A stretch of 30,137 nucleotides of DNA from a virus, in IMG/VR virus record IMGVR_UViG_3300042547_000703, positions 1-30,137 of that record; one strand, given 5' to 3'. The position numbers and the translations under genes are program-made. The notes under the pieces were generated by a model. That model did no database searches, was not told the DNA's origin, and was given only the letters and a program-made list of their open reading frames with translations. Shown here in pieces: positions 6,824 through 15,891 of the stretch (its first letter is position 1; every line of letters begins with the position of its first letter).

Positions 6824-8707
6824 ATGGCTGCACCTAAAAAAGAAACTACTTTAAGTTCTCCCTTGATATCTGCTTTCAATAATATTGTAAGCATTAATAG
6901 ATCTAAGTCTGCAATGAGATCCACTCAAACTTCATATAATGAATTTTTGAAATTCATGAGTGTGGAAGTTAAAAATTTAGAAACAATAAAACTTCCAGAT
7001 GAGAAAAAAGTTAAAAAATTATCAAATATTAATGTTGCATCCACATTTGGATCTGCAGGAAGTCTACTTTCTAATTTAGCAAATGGTACTCTTGATGCTG
7101 CTGGGTTAGTAGGAAACTTTTTTGGAGGTGGTGGTAGAAAAAATCCAAAAGCCGGAAAAGTAGCCCAGAGGGGAACTAGAATAAAAATTCCAGGAGTTAG
7201 AGGACTTCCAATTTTATCTGCGGCTCTTGCTGGACTAGATTTTGCACAAGGAGTTGCTGGTGGAGAATCAGTTGGAAAAGCAGGTGCTGGTGCTGTTGGA
7301 TCTGCTGCAGGGGCAGCTGCAGGTGCTGCTGGTGGTGCTTTAGCTGGAACTGCTCTCGCTGGAATGATTGGTCAAACTCTTATACCAGTTCCTGGACTAG
7401 GTTTTGTTATAGGTGGAGCAATCGGATCATTTGCTGGAGGTTATTTAGCTGATAGAGCATATGAAGCGGCAACTGGAGAAGGTAAAGTAAAGGAAAAAAC
7501 AAAAGCACGACTTAAGGAACAAGAACAAAAACAAAAAATTGAAGCTGCTTCTCTTACGACATTAACATTTCCACAAGTTTTGGATAAATTTGAAAGTGTC
7601 GTTATAAAGTTTGAAAGATCAGTTTTACTTGGAACTTTTGGTTCAACTGACTCATCTAATGATACACAATCAAAAGAAATGGGTGGTGAAGTTTTAGAAA
7701 ATGATGATTATGGTGATAGGGATACAAGTGGAAGTACTCTTCAAGGAACTATGCAAGACCTTGAAGCTTCTGGGGGATCTTTACCCAGTTCTAAGTTGGG
7801 ATCTAAGTATGGAATGAGATTTCATCCTATCTTGCGTCGTAATAAAATGCACATGGGAAATGATTATCCCATGCCGACTGGAACTCCAGTCAGTGTAATT
7901 CAACCTGGCACGGTTGCAAATGCAGGGTTCGTTAACAATGGATATGGGAATCAAGTAAAAGTTGATCATCCTGGTGGTGTAAGCAGCTTTTATGCTCACT
8001 TAGACTCGGTAAATGTTCAAGCTGGGCAACAAATAAGTCCAGGCACTGTGATTGGCAAAGTTGGCAGTACTGGACAATCAACAGGTCCACATTTGCATTT
8101 TGAAGTAGATGTGAATGGAAAAACAACTGATCCAAATCCTCATCAAGATAAAATTTTTAGATTTGGTGGAAATGTTAAGGTTAAATCATCCGTCAAACAA
8201 CAACAAAACTTAGCTGGACAGGATGTACAGACTCAACAACAAAACAAATCTCAGATAAGTCAACAAGAATTATCCAAAATGCCAACAAATCAGTTAAAGG
8301 GAATGTTTGATTCTACAGTAACTGGCCTTACAACTCCTGCAGTGGTTAAAGCTACAGAACAAGCAAGAACCAAAGGAAAAGAATCTGGGTTATCTGGAGA
8401 AACTCTAGATAGAGAAGTTATGATAGCAGGTATCAGGGCTAAAAATGCAGAATCTCAAGTTATGGGAATGTCACAACAACTAGTAGTACCTCAACAATTA
8501 GAACAATATCCAGACTATAATACACCACAGAATAGTGTCACAATTATTCCAATGATGATGGGTGGTGGTGGAGGATCCCAACAAAGACCAATGGTAATTT
8601 CTTCTGGAGGAGGTGGAGGAACGACTATTATGCCTCCAGTTCCACAAGGACAAGTGTTAAATAGTTTGTTTAACACTATGTTATTGACTAACTTATCGGG
8701 AACATAA
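6824..8707 (+). CDS. Baseplate hub/tail protein with M23 metallopeptidase domain
   Basis: This 627-residue protein carries a lysostaphin-type M23 endopeptidase domain at about 324-437, which cuts peptide cross-links in peptidoglycan. The zinc-site motifs are visible: HMGND (His343, Asp347), a YAHLDS segment, and HLHFE (His423, His425), within the usual G.RFHP...GTPV...G.VIG..G.TG...GPHLHFE framework. Residues about 155-210 form an Ala/Gly zipper-like hydrophobic region that could insert in a membrane. The C-terminal 190 residues are Gln-rich and then Gly-rich. It starts four bases after the preceding gene, which carries the lysozyme domain, so the two hub proteins supply glycan- and peptide-cutting activities in tandem. 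Its size is also compatible with a tape-measure role. Confidence 0.75.
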   Translation: MAAPKKETTLSSPLISAFNNIVSINRSKSAMRSTQTSYNEFLKFMSVEVKNLETIKLPDEKKVKKLSNINVASTFGSAGSLLSNLANGTLDAAGLVGNFFGGGGRKNPKAGKVAQRGTRIKIPGVRGLPILSAALAGLDFAQGVAGGESVGKAGAGAVGSAAGAAAGAAGGALAGTALAGMIGQTLIPVPGLGFVIGGAIGSFAGGYLADRAYEAATGEGKVKEKTKARLKEQEQKQKIEAASLTTLTFPQVLDKFESVVIKFERSVLLGTFGSTDSSNDTQSKEMGGEVLENDDYGDRDTSGSTLQGTMQDLEASGGSLPSSKLGSKYGMRFHPILRRNKMHMGNDYPMPTGTPVSVIQPGTVANAGFVNNGYGNQVKVDHPGGVSSFYAHLDSVNVQAGQQISPGTVIGKVGSTGQSTGPHLHFEVDVNGKTTDPNPHQDKIFRFGGNVKVKSSVKQQQNLAGQDVQTQQQNKSQISQQELSKMPTNQLKGMFDSTVTGLTTPAVVKATEQARTKGKESGLSGETLDREVMIAGIRAKNAESQVMGMSQQLVVPQQLEQYPDYNTPQNSVTIIPMMMGGGGGSQQRPMVISSGGGGGTTIMPPVPQGQVLNSLFNTMLLTNLSGT

Positions 8708-8708
8708 T

Positions 8709-10007
8709 ATGTCAAATGCAGTAACACTTTTAAAATTTAATTCCGTTGAGATTCAATCTTTAGAGAATAATAATAAAATTGACTTAACTAATTCTATTGT
8801 TTTTTGTGATTATTTTGAAGATATTTTATCTCCATGCGTGATGATGACCATTCAAGTTGCTGCAACATATTCAATCTATAATGGTTTGCCAATTCGTGGC
8901 GGTGAAAAAGTAGAATTAGATATTGAAACTTACAGTGGAAACTTCAAGTTGATTGGTGATTATGCAATGTATGTTTATAAGGTAAGTTCAATCGTTGCAG
9001 ACGGAACAAAAGAATATTTTACATTACATTTATGTTCTAGAGAAGGTCTTACCAATGAAACTGCAAGAGTGCAGAAAAAATATGAGAAAAAACCAATTAA
9101 TGAACATGTGGAGGCCATACTTAAAGATGTTTTAAAAACTAAGAAGTATAAGTCCAAAAATATAGAAAAAACTTCAAATTCTTATAGTTTTATTGGTACA
9201 CTTAAGAAACCATTTCATATTCTAACTTGGTTAGGGCCTAAAGGTGTTCCATCAACATCATCCTCAGGAAATAGTGGCAAAACTGCGAAGGGAGTTGCAG
9301 GTTTTGTTTTTTATGAAACTAAAGATGGATTCAATTTTAGAAGTATTGATAGTCTAGTTTCTTCAATAGAATCTCAAAATGCAAGTACATCAAAAGAAGC
9401 TATTCCACAATACAAATATGATCCAGGAATTACACAATCTAACGATGTTGCTAATAATTTTAATATAATTAATTACAACTTTGAAAAAAATACTGATTTA
9501 ATGAAATCTTTGAGAGTTGGTATGTATGCAAATATTACTTATTTTTATGATCTTTATAAAAATAAGATTGATGGAATCACTTACAGTATAAACTCTGAAA
9601 TTAAATCAAAACTTGGAGGTTCTAAAATTCCATATCCAAAAGACTTTGGTAACAGACCATCTAGAATTCTTTTCAGATCTTCAGATGTAGGAATGTTAGA
9701 TGCAGAAGGGACAACAGAAGATTCTGGTAGAGATAATACGGACATGGCCAAATCATTCTCTCGTTATAATTTGTTGTTCACACAAGCACTAAATATGATA
9801 GTACCGATGAATATTAATTTAAAAGCGGGAACTATAATTTATGCACAATTTGCAAAAGTTGATGCATCCCAATCTGGTGAGGTTGACTCGGAACAAAGTG
9901 GTAATTATTTAATTAAAGAAGTAAGACATCACTTTGAAGGTGGTCAAATGATTTCATCATTAAAACTCATTAGAGACTCCTACGGCTTATATGGAGCAAA
10001 ACAATGA
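8709..10007 (+). CDS. gp27-like baseplate hub protein
   Basis: T4 gp27 (391 residues) forms the trimeric torus of the hub that holds the gp5 spike. This 432-residue protein fits by place, just upstream of gp5, and by content. The first 140 residues are beta-rich with the hub-domain sequence NSIVFCDYFEDILSPCVMMT, GGEKVELDIET and an LHLCSREGLTNE segment, followed by a Lys-rich helix (HVEAILKDVLKTKKYKSK). A middle region contains FHILTWLG and GFVFYETKDGFNFRS, which resemble hub domains that repeat the fold. The C-terminal part ends in the strand SGNYLIKEVRHHFEGGQMISSLKLIRDSYG, the usual last strand pair of these hub proteins. It starts one base after the M23 gene's stop, and its stop overlaps the CP12-like start (ATGA). 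Confidence 0.7.
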   Translation: MSNAVTLLKFNSVEIQSLENNNKIDLTNSIVFCDYFEDILSPCVMMTIQVAATYSIYNGLPIRGGEKVELDIETYSGNFKLIGDYAMYVYKVSSIVADGTKEYFTLHLCSREGLTNETARVQKKYEKKPINEHVEAILKDVLKTKKYKSKNIEKTSNSYSFIGTLKKPFHILTWLGPKGVPSTSSSGNSGKTAKGVAGFVFYETKDGFNFRSIDSLVSSIESQNASTSKEAIPQYKYDPGITQSNDVANNFNIINYNFEKNTDLMKSLRVGMYANITYFYDLYKNKIDGITYSINSEIKSKLGGSKIPYPKDFGNRPSRILFRSSDVGMLDAEGTTEDSGRDNTDMAKSFSRYNLLFTQALNMIVPMNINLKAGTIIYAQFAKVDASQSGEVDSEQSGNYLIKEVRHHFEGGQMISSLKLIRDSYGLYGAKQ

Positions 10008-10216
10008 ACAACATAGACGAACACATTGCAAAAGATAAGGAAATTCTTGACAATCCTGTGACTTCTCCACAGGCAAGAAGACATACTCAAGAAGAACTTG
10101 AGGCTTTGGAAGCTTATAAAGTAAATCATCCAGACGATGATCATGACCCAACACCATTAGAACTCTACTGTGACACACATCCTGGTGCAGCAGAGTGTAA
10201 AATTTACGAAGACTGA
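10004..10216 (+). CDS. cp12: CP12-like small protein within the baseplate operon
   Basis: Cyanobacterial CP12 is a small disordered protein that binds GAPDH and PRK and shuts down the Calvin cycle in the dark. This 70-residue protein ends in TPLELYCDTHPGAAECKIYED, close to the CP12 C-terminal consensus YCDxNPxxxECRVYDD, with the redox Cys pair kept (Cys56 and Cys65, eight residues apart). The N-terminal part (NIDEHIAKDKE... and a helix at EELEALEAY) fits the CP12 layout, but the N-terminal Cys pair is absent and the AWD_VEEL core is only partly kept. It lies between the gp27-like gene (4-base overlap) and gp5 (1-base overlap), so it would be expressed late, with virion proteins. It could be a metabolic protein or a CP12 tail recruited as a baseplate part. 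Confidence 0.65.
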   Translation: MNNIDEHIAKDKEILDNPVTSPQARRHTQEELEALEAYKVNHPDDDHDPTPLELYCDTHPGAAECKIYED

Positions 10217-12441
10217 TGATTGATGAAGCTCTTTTAAAATCTAACTTTTTAGGCAGAGACGGCTTTATTTGGTGGGTCGGTCAAGTTGCCGACCCCAAAC
10301 ATTGGCGTAATGATAAAACACGCATTGATAATGGTGAGGAAGCATGGGGATATAGATGTAAAGTAAGAATTATTGGTTATCATAGTTTCGATAGAAATGA
10401 ATTAAAAGATGAAGATTTGCCCTGGGCTCATGTCTTAACTAGTGCTTCAGATGGAGCTCCAGCGCAAGGAGGTTTTGGTAAATTACCATTACTTGTTGGT
10501 GGTGAGTCTGTAGTTGGATTCTTCTTAGATGGAGAGGAAGCCCAACAACCCGTAGTAATGGGATGTTTTCATAGAAGTCCAGTTGTAGAAAATATAGACA
10601 ATCCACAACCATTTGAACCTTTTACTGGAAGTAAAGGACCATTTGCATCTGGACCACAAGCAACCAGAAATAAAGCTCAAGATGATGGTACAGCAAAAGA
10701 AGTAGATGAGAATCTTGGACCTGGATCTCAATTTGAAATGTTTTCAAATGCAAAATTTGGTACAGATTCAACAGGTAGTTTGGATTTAGATCCAGGATTT
10801 TCACCATTAACAACAGATACGAGTAATCAAGCTGGTGCAAGTTTTGGAGCACCAAACATTCCGCAAGATCAACTATTTTATGGTGATAAAGCTGAGGCAG
10901 GATTTTTAAAAACAGTAAAAGACCTTGGACCAGTCAAGGGTGAAAATGGTTGCGGAAATGATATTTTATCTCAGATAACAACTGCTTTACAAACATTTAT
11001 TCAAACAATCAATAGTTTTGAAAAGACCGCTTTAGGTTTTATAGATCCCGTTAGAAATGTTGTAGTAGATGTACAACAGTTAGTTAGATCTGTAGCAAGA
11101 CTTGTTGCATCCATTATGAAATTTGTGATTAATGGAATGAGAGATAATATTTTTAAATTAGTTGGAAAACTATTTAAACTTCTAGGAATTACAATTCCAT
11201 CACCACAACAATTACCTATTTCAGAAGCTGCAAAAAATATATTAAACATCATCTTCTGTCTTTTTGAAAAATTATTTGGGCCTTTGATGGATTTTATTAT
11301 GGGTCTATTGAATGGTCTCATAGGTAAGAGTCCAAATATACCCAGATGTGCAGTTGAAGAAATAACTGGTTCATTAGTCAATAAACTTGCTGATATGATA
11401 GATGGGGCTTTATCCACTGTTTTATCTGGTCTTGATTGGTTAGCCAATGGAATTAGTTCTATTGCATCGACTTTAACTGGTGGATTAAATATGATCTCTC
11501 AGATTCTAAGTTTTCTAAGTTGCGATTCATTAGCTTGTCAGACTACAAGTTCTTGGGATCCTCTTGCAGGAGCATCTTTCCCATCATTGGATAGTTGGAA
11601 AGGTGTTCTTGCAAATATGGATATTCTAAATTCGTTAGGAACTCCAGACTTTTCTTTAGGTTATCTATCTGCATTTGGATCTTCAGATACACCATTTAGG
11701 GATTGTAGAAAGAAAATTGTAAATCCACAGACACAAGAAGATCTTACTCCAATGCCAATAGGAGTTAAATTCTATAAATGTATTCCACCAGAAGTAACCA
11801 TATATGGAAATGGTGTAGGCGCAAGAGCAAAAGCAGTTATATCTGAAGTCGATGGATCTATTGTAACATTTTTATTATGTGATCCCGGTAAAGGATACAC
11901 ATATCCACCCGAAATTAAAATTGTTGATAACTCTAATTACGGTAAAGGGGCCCAAGTAAAAACCAAAGTTGTAGATGGAAAAATTACATCCATTTATATT
12001 GTTAATCCTGGTCAAGGATATTGTCAGACTAATTTAACAGAAGAAACTTCTCCTGTTGGAGTAGGATCCACATCAGAATCCACTAAACAATTACCATGTA
12101 TAGATGTTGGTGATCGTAGACTATCAAACAGTGTAGTTGGAATCAATACCAGTCTTGTCATAGAAAGACCTGGATTGGGATATACTTCTGGTGATACAAT
12201 TCAGGTTGGAAATTGTTTATACCAACCAGTTCTTACTGCTAATGGATCAATTATTGATTTCAAGTCTAATGGAACCTGCAAACAAACTTTTAAGACCACT
12301 CCAGTTGTTAGCATAAATACAAAGACGGGTGAAGGAGCTGTAATTTATCCAGTTCTACAATTTGTTCCACAATTCATTGCAGACAATCCCGATTTGAATG
12401 TTGGAATAGGTTCAGTTGTAAATGTAGTAGATTGTGTGTAA
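10216..12441 (+). CDS. 5: Baseplate hub/spike protein gp5, N-terminal OB fold, no visible lysozyme domain
   Basis: In T4, gp5 forms the central spike with an OB fold, a lysozyme domain and a beta-helix. Here residues 1-115 show the gp5 OB fold: CKVRIIGYHSFDRNELKDEDLPWAHV, then a VGGESVVGFFLDGEEAQQPVVMGCF segment. No T4-lysozyme-like catalytic pattern is seen in the rest. Residues about 240-430 are helical with long hydrophobic stretches. From about 500 there are Cys residues and repeated Gly-Tyr units (GKGYTYPP near 559, GQGYC near 600, GLGYT near 653), probably beta-structured appendages. At 741 residues it is longer than T4 gp5 (575). The spike beta-helix seems to be encoded separately by the next gene. 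Its ATG overlaps the CP12-like stop by one base. Confidence 0.75.
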   Translation: MIDEALLKSNFLGRDGFIWWVGQVADPKHWRNDKTRIDNGEEAWGYRCKVRIIGYHSFDRNELKDEDLPWAHVLTSASDGAPAQGGFGKLPLLVGGESVVGFFLDGEEAQQPVVMGCFHRSPVVENIDNPQPFEPFTGSKGPFASGPQATRNKAQDDGTAKEVDENLGPGSQFEMFSNAKFGTDSTGSLDLDPGFSPLTTDTSNQAGASFGAPNIPQDQLFYGDKAEAGFLKTVKDLGPVKGENGCGNDILSQITTALQTFIQTINSFEKTALGFIDPVRNVVVDVQQLVRSVARLVASIMKFVINGMRDNIFKLVGKLFKLLGITIPSPQQLPISEAAKNILNIIFCLFEKLFGPLMDFIMGLLNGLIGKSPNIPRCAVEEITGSLVNKLADMIDGALSTVLSGLDWLANGISSIASTLTGGLNMISQILSFLSCDSLACQTTSSWDPLAGASFPSLDSWKGVLANMDILNSLGTPDFSLGYLSAFGSSDTPFRDCRKKIVNPQTQEDLTPMPIGVKFYKCIPPEVTIYGNGVGARAKAVISEVDGSIVTFLLCDPGKGYTYPPEIKIVDNSNYGKGAQVKTKVVDGKITSIYIVNPGQGYCQTNLTEETSPVGVGSTSESTKQLPCIDVGDRRLSNSVVGINTSLVIERPGLGYTSGDTIQVGNCLYQPVLTANGSIIDFKSNGTCKQTFKTTPVVSINTKTGEGAVIYPVLQFVPQFIADNPDLNVGIGSVVNVVDCV

Positions 12442-12444
12442 CCC

Positions 12445-12999
12445 ATGACAGATCAACCAAAAGAGTATTACGAAAAGAAACCAGGATTTGTAGTAAAATC
12501 TGGTACAAAACAAGATGTAAGTGGAAAAACAATAGATTATGCAGTTTATACTGATAATGCTCAAGGATTTGAATTTACTACAGATGGAAATCATACCCAA
12601 ATATCTAACAAAACATCTTATGATATTTCTGGTATAGAAGGCACCGATAAAGTGCCAGCAAAAGTTATAAGAGCTAAAAAAGGTGATATTATCATCGAAG
12701 CAATGGATGGTGATATAATATTGAGAGGAAAAAATATTAGAGTTGTTGCACTAGATGGTGCTGGTGAAGTAACAGTAGTTTCTGGAAAACATTTTGCTGT
12801 TAACGCTCCAGTACAAAGTATGAAAGGTGGGACATCCAACACGGTAATGACTAACAGTGCGTCAGTTGGAGCTCAATCAACTGATACAACTGGAAACATG
12901 CAAAATACCCAAAACTCTGGTGTGGAAAAATCCCAATCTTCCATATTATCTCAGTTAATGGGTATTGTTACAAAATTCCAGAAATGGTTAGATGAATGA
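12445..12999 (+). CDS. Spike-like beta-structured protein, probable detached gp5 C-terminal part
   Basis: This 184-residue protein has a centre (about 70-120) of short alternating strands: KKGDIIIEAMDGDIILRGKN, then an IRVVALDGAGEVTVVSGKHF segment. This resembles the intertwined beta-helix repeats of gp5/gpV-type spikes, where GDI/DGDI turns alternate with hydrophobic strands. The C-terminal third is low-complexity Ser/Thr/Asn/Gln and ends in a short amphipathic helix. It begins four bases after the gp5 stop, which supports a split spike. An independent baseplate protein is the alternative. No catalytic motif is visible. Confidence 0.55.
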   Translation: MTDQPKEYYEKKPGFVVKSGTKQDVSGKTIDYAVYTDNAQGFEFTTDGNHTQISNKTSYDISGIEGTDKVPAKVIRAKKGDIIIEAMDGDIILRGKNIRVVALDGAGEVTVVSGKHFAVNAPVQSMKGGTSNTVMTNSASVGAQSTDTTGNMQNTQNSGVEKSQSSILSQLMGIVTKFQKWLDE

Positions 13000-13000
13000 T

Positions 13001-13009
13001 AGGAGGTGA
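13001..13009 (+). promoter_or_regulatory. Unusually strong Shine-Dalgarno site (AGGAGGTGA)
   Basis: The nine bases are fully complementary to the 16S rRNA anti-Shine-Dalgarno end, and the GGAGG core lies six bases before ATG 13013. Most other genes in this window have weak or no such site, so the 13013 product is probably translated at high level. Confidence 0.8.
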
Positions 13010-13012
13010 AAT

Positions 13013-13882
13013 ATGCCTGCAGAACCCGTAAAATATATTGGTGATAAACTTGTAGTAGGTCAAATAGATTATTCATTCTTACCTGCAGTTCCCGCTATAC
13101 CTGGATCTACTGTATTAAATGGTCCTGTTTGGATTGGTGCTGGTGGACCGCCAGTACCTGTTGCAAACTGTATGATTGGTCCTGGACTTCATCCAATCAC
13201 CCTGCAGGTCACGGGAGTATCAAATATTTTTGGAGTAGTCAATAGAGCAGCAGTTTCTAATGTCAGTGGATTAACTTCAAAAATAGGAGTAACTCTTAGA
13301 AATGCTTTAAGTTTAACAAATGGAATTAATATAAAAAATTCTTTAAACGAAGGTAGTGCAATCAATAATTTTAAGTTGGTAAATGTAGATACTGTACTTA
13401 ATTCTCCGTTAATTAATTGCGAATCTTTAAATTTTTCTACTAAAATATTTGGTGCGGATATTGACTGCGCTTCAATAAGAGCAACATTTGGAGCTTTTTC
13501 ATCTGTAGCTGCTCCATTTAAACAATTTAATATTCCACACCCAACAAAAGAGAACATGAGACTCGTTCATGTTTCTTTAGAGGGTCCAGAAGCTGGTGTT
13601 TATTATCGTGGTAGATTAACCGATTCCAATATCATTCAACTTCCAGATTATTGGAGAGGATTAGTTGACTCTGAAACAATTACAGTTCATTTAACTCCAT
13701 GCGGATGTTTCCAAGAATTATATTATGAAATTGGTAATTGGGGATCTGAAATCAAGGTAATAAATAATTCTGGTGGTAAAATTGATTGTAGTTATATTAT
13801 TCATGCAGAAAGAAAAGATATTGAAAAAATAGTTGTAGAACAACCAGTAGAAGAAAATAAAATTTATCCAGAAATTAATTAA
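13013..13882 (+). CDS. Virion structural protein with marine-phage C-terminal domain
   Basis: This 289-residue protein, probably abundant given its perfect ribosome site, has a Pro/Gly/Val-rich N-terminus and a middle region of Asn/Ser/Val strands. The C-terminal domain (about 165-265) is recognisable from many marine phage tail and fibre proteins: FNIPHPTKENMRLVHVSLEG, PEAGVYYRGRL, IIQLPDYWRGLVD, then TITVHLTPCGCFQELYY. That domain often ends fibre-like proteins, and its function is unknown to me. It lies in the tail operon after the spike genes. A role in baseplate-proximal fibres or virion decoration is inference only. Confidence 0.6.
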   Translation: MPAEPVKYIGDKLVVGQIDYSFLPAVPAIPGSTVLNGPVWIGAGGPPVPVANCMIGPGLHPITLQVTGVSNIFGVVNRAAVSNVSGLTSKIGVTLRNALSLTNGINIKNSLNEGSAINNFKLVNVDTVLNSPLINCESLNFSTKIFGADIDCASIRATFGAFSSVAAPFKQFNIPHPTKENMRLVHVSLEGPEAGVYYRGRLTDSNIIQLPDYWRGLVDSETITVHLTPCGCFQELYYEIGNWGSEIKVINNSGGKIDCSYIIHAERKDIEKIVVEQPVEENKIYPEIN

Positions 13883-13887
13883 TTATT

Positions 13888-15633
13888 ATGACAATAGGAA
13901 CTGTTGGAGTCGGAACTACAAGTATCCCAAAAACAAGTGATGATGAAAATTCTCTTATTAAGAGTACTTTAGGGTTAACTCGTGGAGAAATAAGTTCCAA
14001 AGGAATTATCAAGTCTTTAAAAGAAGATAGAGAGTCGAAAATAAAACAAAGAGATGCTACAAAAGATTTGTTATTATTAACTGATGTAACTATTGATGGC
14101 TACGATAAACTTATCGTAAACATGGATAAACCATTACCAGATTTACTTGCAGACATAAACGAAAAAATAACATCAGTAAAAACTGCTTATGATTCAAGAA
14201 TTGCTGTTAATTGTTTAAGCGACTTAAAATGGATTAAAATTGCTGAGGAGATAAGAAGAGTCACTTTTTGGGGAACTGGAACAAGCGGTAAAGGTGGTGT
14301 TGGACTTGCTCTATCTATCACATATCAAACTTGGCAAGTTAAAAAAGATCCAGACCAATACAGACAGATTAACTATTATGGTGCAAAATATTATAGAAGA
14401 CCCCACAATAGAGACTATGGTGCAAATTTAATTAAAGAAATTGAAAATGCTTCTGTTGGTATTGGAAGTACTTATATTGTTGTTTTTGGTGATTTAAATA
14501 CCTCATTACTTAACTTAAGAATAAATGACACAATTACTGATAGTCTTGAAAATCCAACGGTATTTCAAGTAGGTAATTTACCAGAAATAGTTGGTTTTGG
14601 TTCTACTGGAATTGTCGGACCTTCAACAACATTTACTGGAAATTTATCAATAGGATCAACAATATTACTGCACACTGGAGTTGGAGTTGTTACGGTTGGT
14701 ATTAGTACTGGAGATCGGATTATTAGAGTTGGAGTTACTTCCTCCGACACTGTAGTAGTTGGGTTTGGTACAACCTCAACTGAAATTGAAATCATAGATG
14801 ATGAGGGAGATCCAGGTATTACAACTGCTACAGTAAATACTATAATTTTAAGCAAACCTGCTGTTGCTACTACTAGTTTAGGAGAATTTACCGTTGGTAT
14901 TACTACAATTTATCCAACAATTTTTATCAGTACAACTACTCCAACACAAGTAGATAATGGAAGATTTATAGTTATCCGACCTGATGAAGATGTTACGGAT
15001 AATTTTAATCCAATTTTAAATGGATCAAGTCCAGTAGAAATATCACTACTTAAAAATAGTAATAAATTGGGATATGGACATACATTACAAATAATTAATA
15101 ATGGATCACCAGATACTACAGCTCAGTGGAGAGATGTTATTGATCCAGAACCTAGTATAGGAGCTGGATTTGCGCCATATTATGTCGGTGCTGCTAGTTG
15201 GCCTGTACAATTAGTACCAACTTATGCATATTCTGGTATTGGAGCAACTATTAGAACAATTGTTGGATATACAACTGTTTATAGACCTGAAGGTTATACA
15301 GTAGTTATTGGGTTAGGATTAACTACACCTCAACCAGTTTTAAGTACTACAAGTGCAAAACCACCAGGAGCTCCAAATGATTCTACATGTACTAATACAT
15401 ACACGGCTAACATTACTGCAGCAGAAACTCAACTAGGAATCACATCTGCAAGTGTTTTACCAAAACTTAATTATTATACAAATGCTTCAGATACTCTTCG
15501 TGATGTAAGAGATGAAAAAGAATCAAGGGCCTTTTCCCTACAAAGGGGAATAGGATTCCTCACTCAAGAGATAAACACTTTAAAAACTCAAATTGATATT
15601 TTAGAATCTGTAGACTTTACTGAATTTGAGTGA
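13888..15633 (+). CDS. Putative virion structural protein, unidentified
   Basis: I do not recognise a named family for these 581 residues. Residues 1-110 are helical and Lys/Asp-rich (LKEDRESKIKQRDATKD). A segment near 140-185 contains YQTWQVKKDPDQYRQINYYG and RRPHNRDYG. From about 190 to 400 the protein is a dense series of Val/Ile/Thr/Gly strands with repeated GVGVVTVGISTG-type phrases, typical of beta-structured virion proteins. The C-terminal 90 residues return to helix, with ETQLGITSASVLPKLNYYTN and a coiled-coil-like end. As the last gene of the tail operon, it ends in a stop that forms the first bases of the promoter box at 15631. Confidence 0.5.
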   Translation: MTIGTVGVGTTSIPKTSDDENSLIKSTLGLTRGEISSKGIIKSLKEDRESKIKQRDATKDLLLLTDVTIDGYDKLIVNMDKPLPDLLADINEKITSVKTAYDSRIAVNCLSDLKWIKIAEEIRRVTFWGTGTSGKGGVGLALSITYQTWQVKKDPDQYRQINYYGAKYYRRPHNRDYGANLIKEIENASVGIGSTYIVVFGDLNTSLLNLRINDTITDSLENPTVFQVGNLPEIVGFGSTGIVGPSTTFTGNLSIGSTILLHTGVGVVTVGISTGDRIIRVGVTSSDTVVVGFGTTSTEIEIIDDEGDPGITTATVNTIILSKPAVATTSLGEFTVGITTIYPTIFISTTTPTQVDNGRFIVIRPDEDVTDNFNPILNGSSPVEISLLKNSNKLGYGHTLQIINNGSPDTTAQWRDVIDPEPSIGAGFAPYYVGAASWPVQLVPTYAYSGIGATIRTIVGYTTVYRPEGYTVVIGLGLTTPQPVLSTTSAKPPGAPNDSTCTNTYTANITAAETQLGITSASVLPKLNYYTNASDTLRDVRDEKESRAFSLQRGIGFLTQEINTLKTQIDILESVDFTEFE

Positions 15634-15688
15634 CACTTGAAGAACTGTCACAGACCCCATTGACAGCCCCTTCATTTCTTGGTATGAT
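15631..15688 (+). promoter_or_regulatory. Sigma70-type promoter with upstream repeated 22-bp box, copy 1
   Basis: -35 TTGACA at 15660-15665 and -10 TATGAT at 15683-15688 are separated by exactly 17 bases. The box at 15631-15652 (TGACACTT...AACTGTCACA) begins in the stop codon of the preceding gene and contains a TGACA/TGTCA dyad. Three more copies of the box occur at 27173, 27692 and 28788, each 51 bases before a -10; here the distance is 52. It would drive the small genes and tRNAs that follow. Confidence 0.75.
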
Positions 15689-15714
15689 AAGGTCGTTCTC
15701 CCAACCACCCCTAC

Positions 15715-15891
15715 ATGCAAGTTGATCGTGAAACCCTGCAAGAACTTCGTGAATTTCAAGAAGACTGTGCATCCCATTTTGTTGATGAATATTTCCCGAT
15801 GAGTGGTGAACTCTATTGGACTATGGTAGAATGTCTTGCAACTGCAAAACTCGCAGAACTGCGTGGTGAGGTGGTCGCAGATGAAGTATAA
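15715..15891 (+). CDS. Small hypothetical protein (58 aa)
   Basis: This is a short ORF from ATG 15715, 26 bases after the -10 element of the promoter, so it is the first gene of that transcript. The product is acidic and helical, starting MQVDRETLQELREFQED and continuing through a Tyr/Trp-containing centre (GELYWTMVECLATAK) to a Glu/Val tail. No domain is recognised. Its stop overlaps the ATG of the next small gene by 11 bases, an arrangement typical of co-translated phage early genes. The coding call rests on promoter position, start context and overlap rather than on homology. Confidence 0.6.
   Translation: MQVDRETLQELREFQEDCASHFVDEYFPMSGELYWTMVECLATAKLAELRGEVVADEV

Noticed and set aside
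11001-11447. 148-residue open frame on the minus strand within the gp5 gene
   Set aside because: It lies wholly antisense to a strong coding frame with recognisable family content. Its composition reads as the reverse of hydrophobic helices, and it has no ribosome site or neighbours on that strand.
10580-11750. Search for a T4-lysozyme-type domain in the gp5-like protein
   Set aside because: No catalytic Glu/Asp/Thr pattern or lysozyme-like segment could be found by eye; the region is helical and hydrophobic. A remote domain cannot be fully excluded without a profile search.
13189-13557. 122-residue minus-strand open frame
   Set aside because: It is antisense to the virion protein with the perfect Shine-Dalgarno site. 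No supporting start signal or domain is visible.
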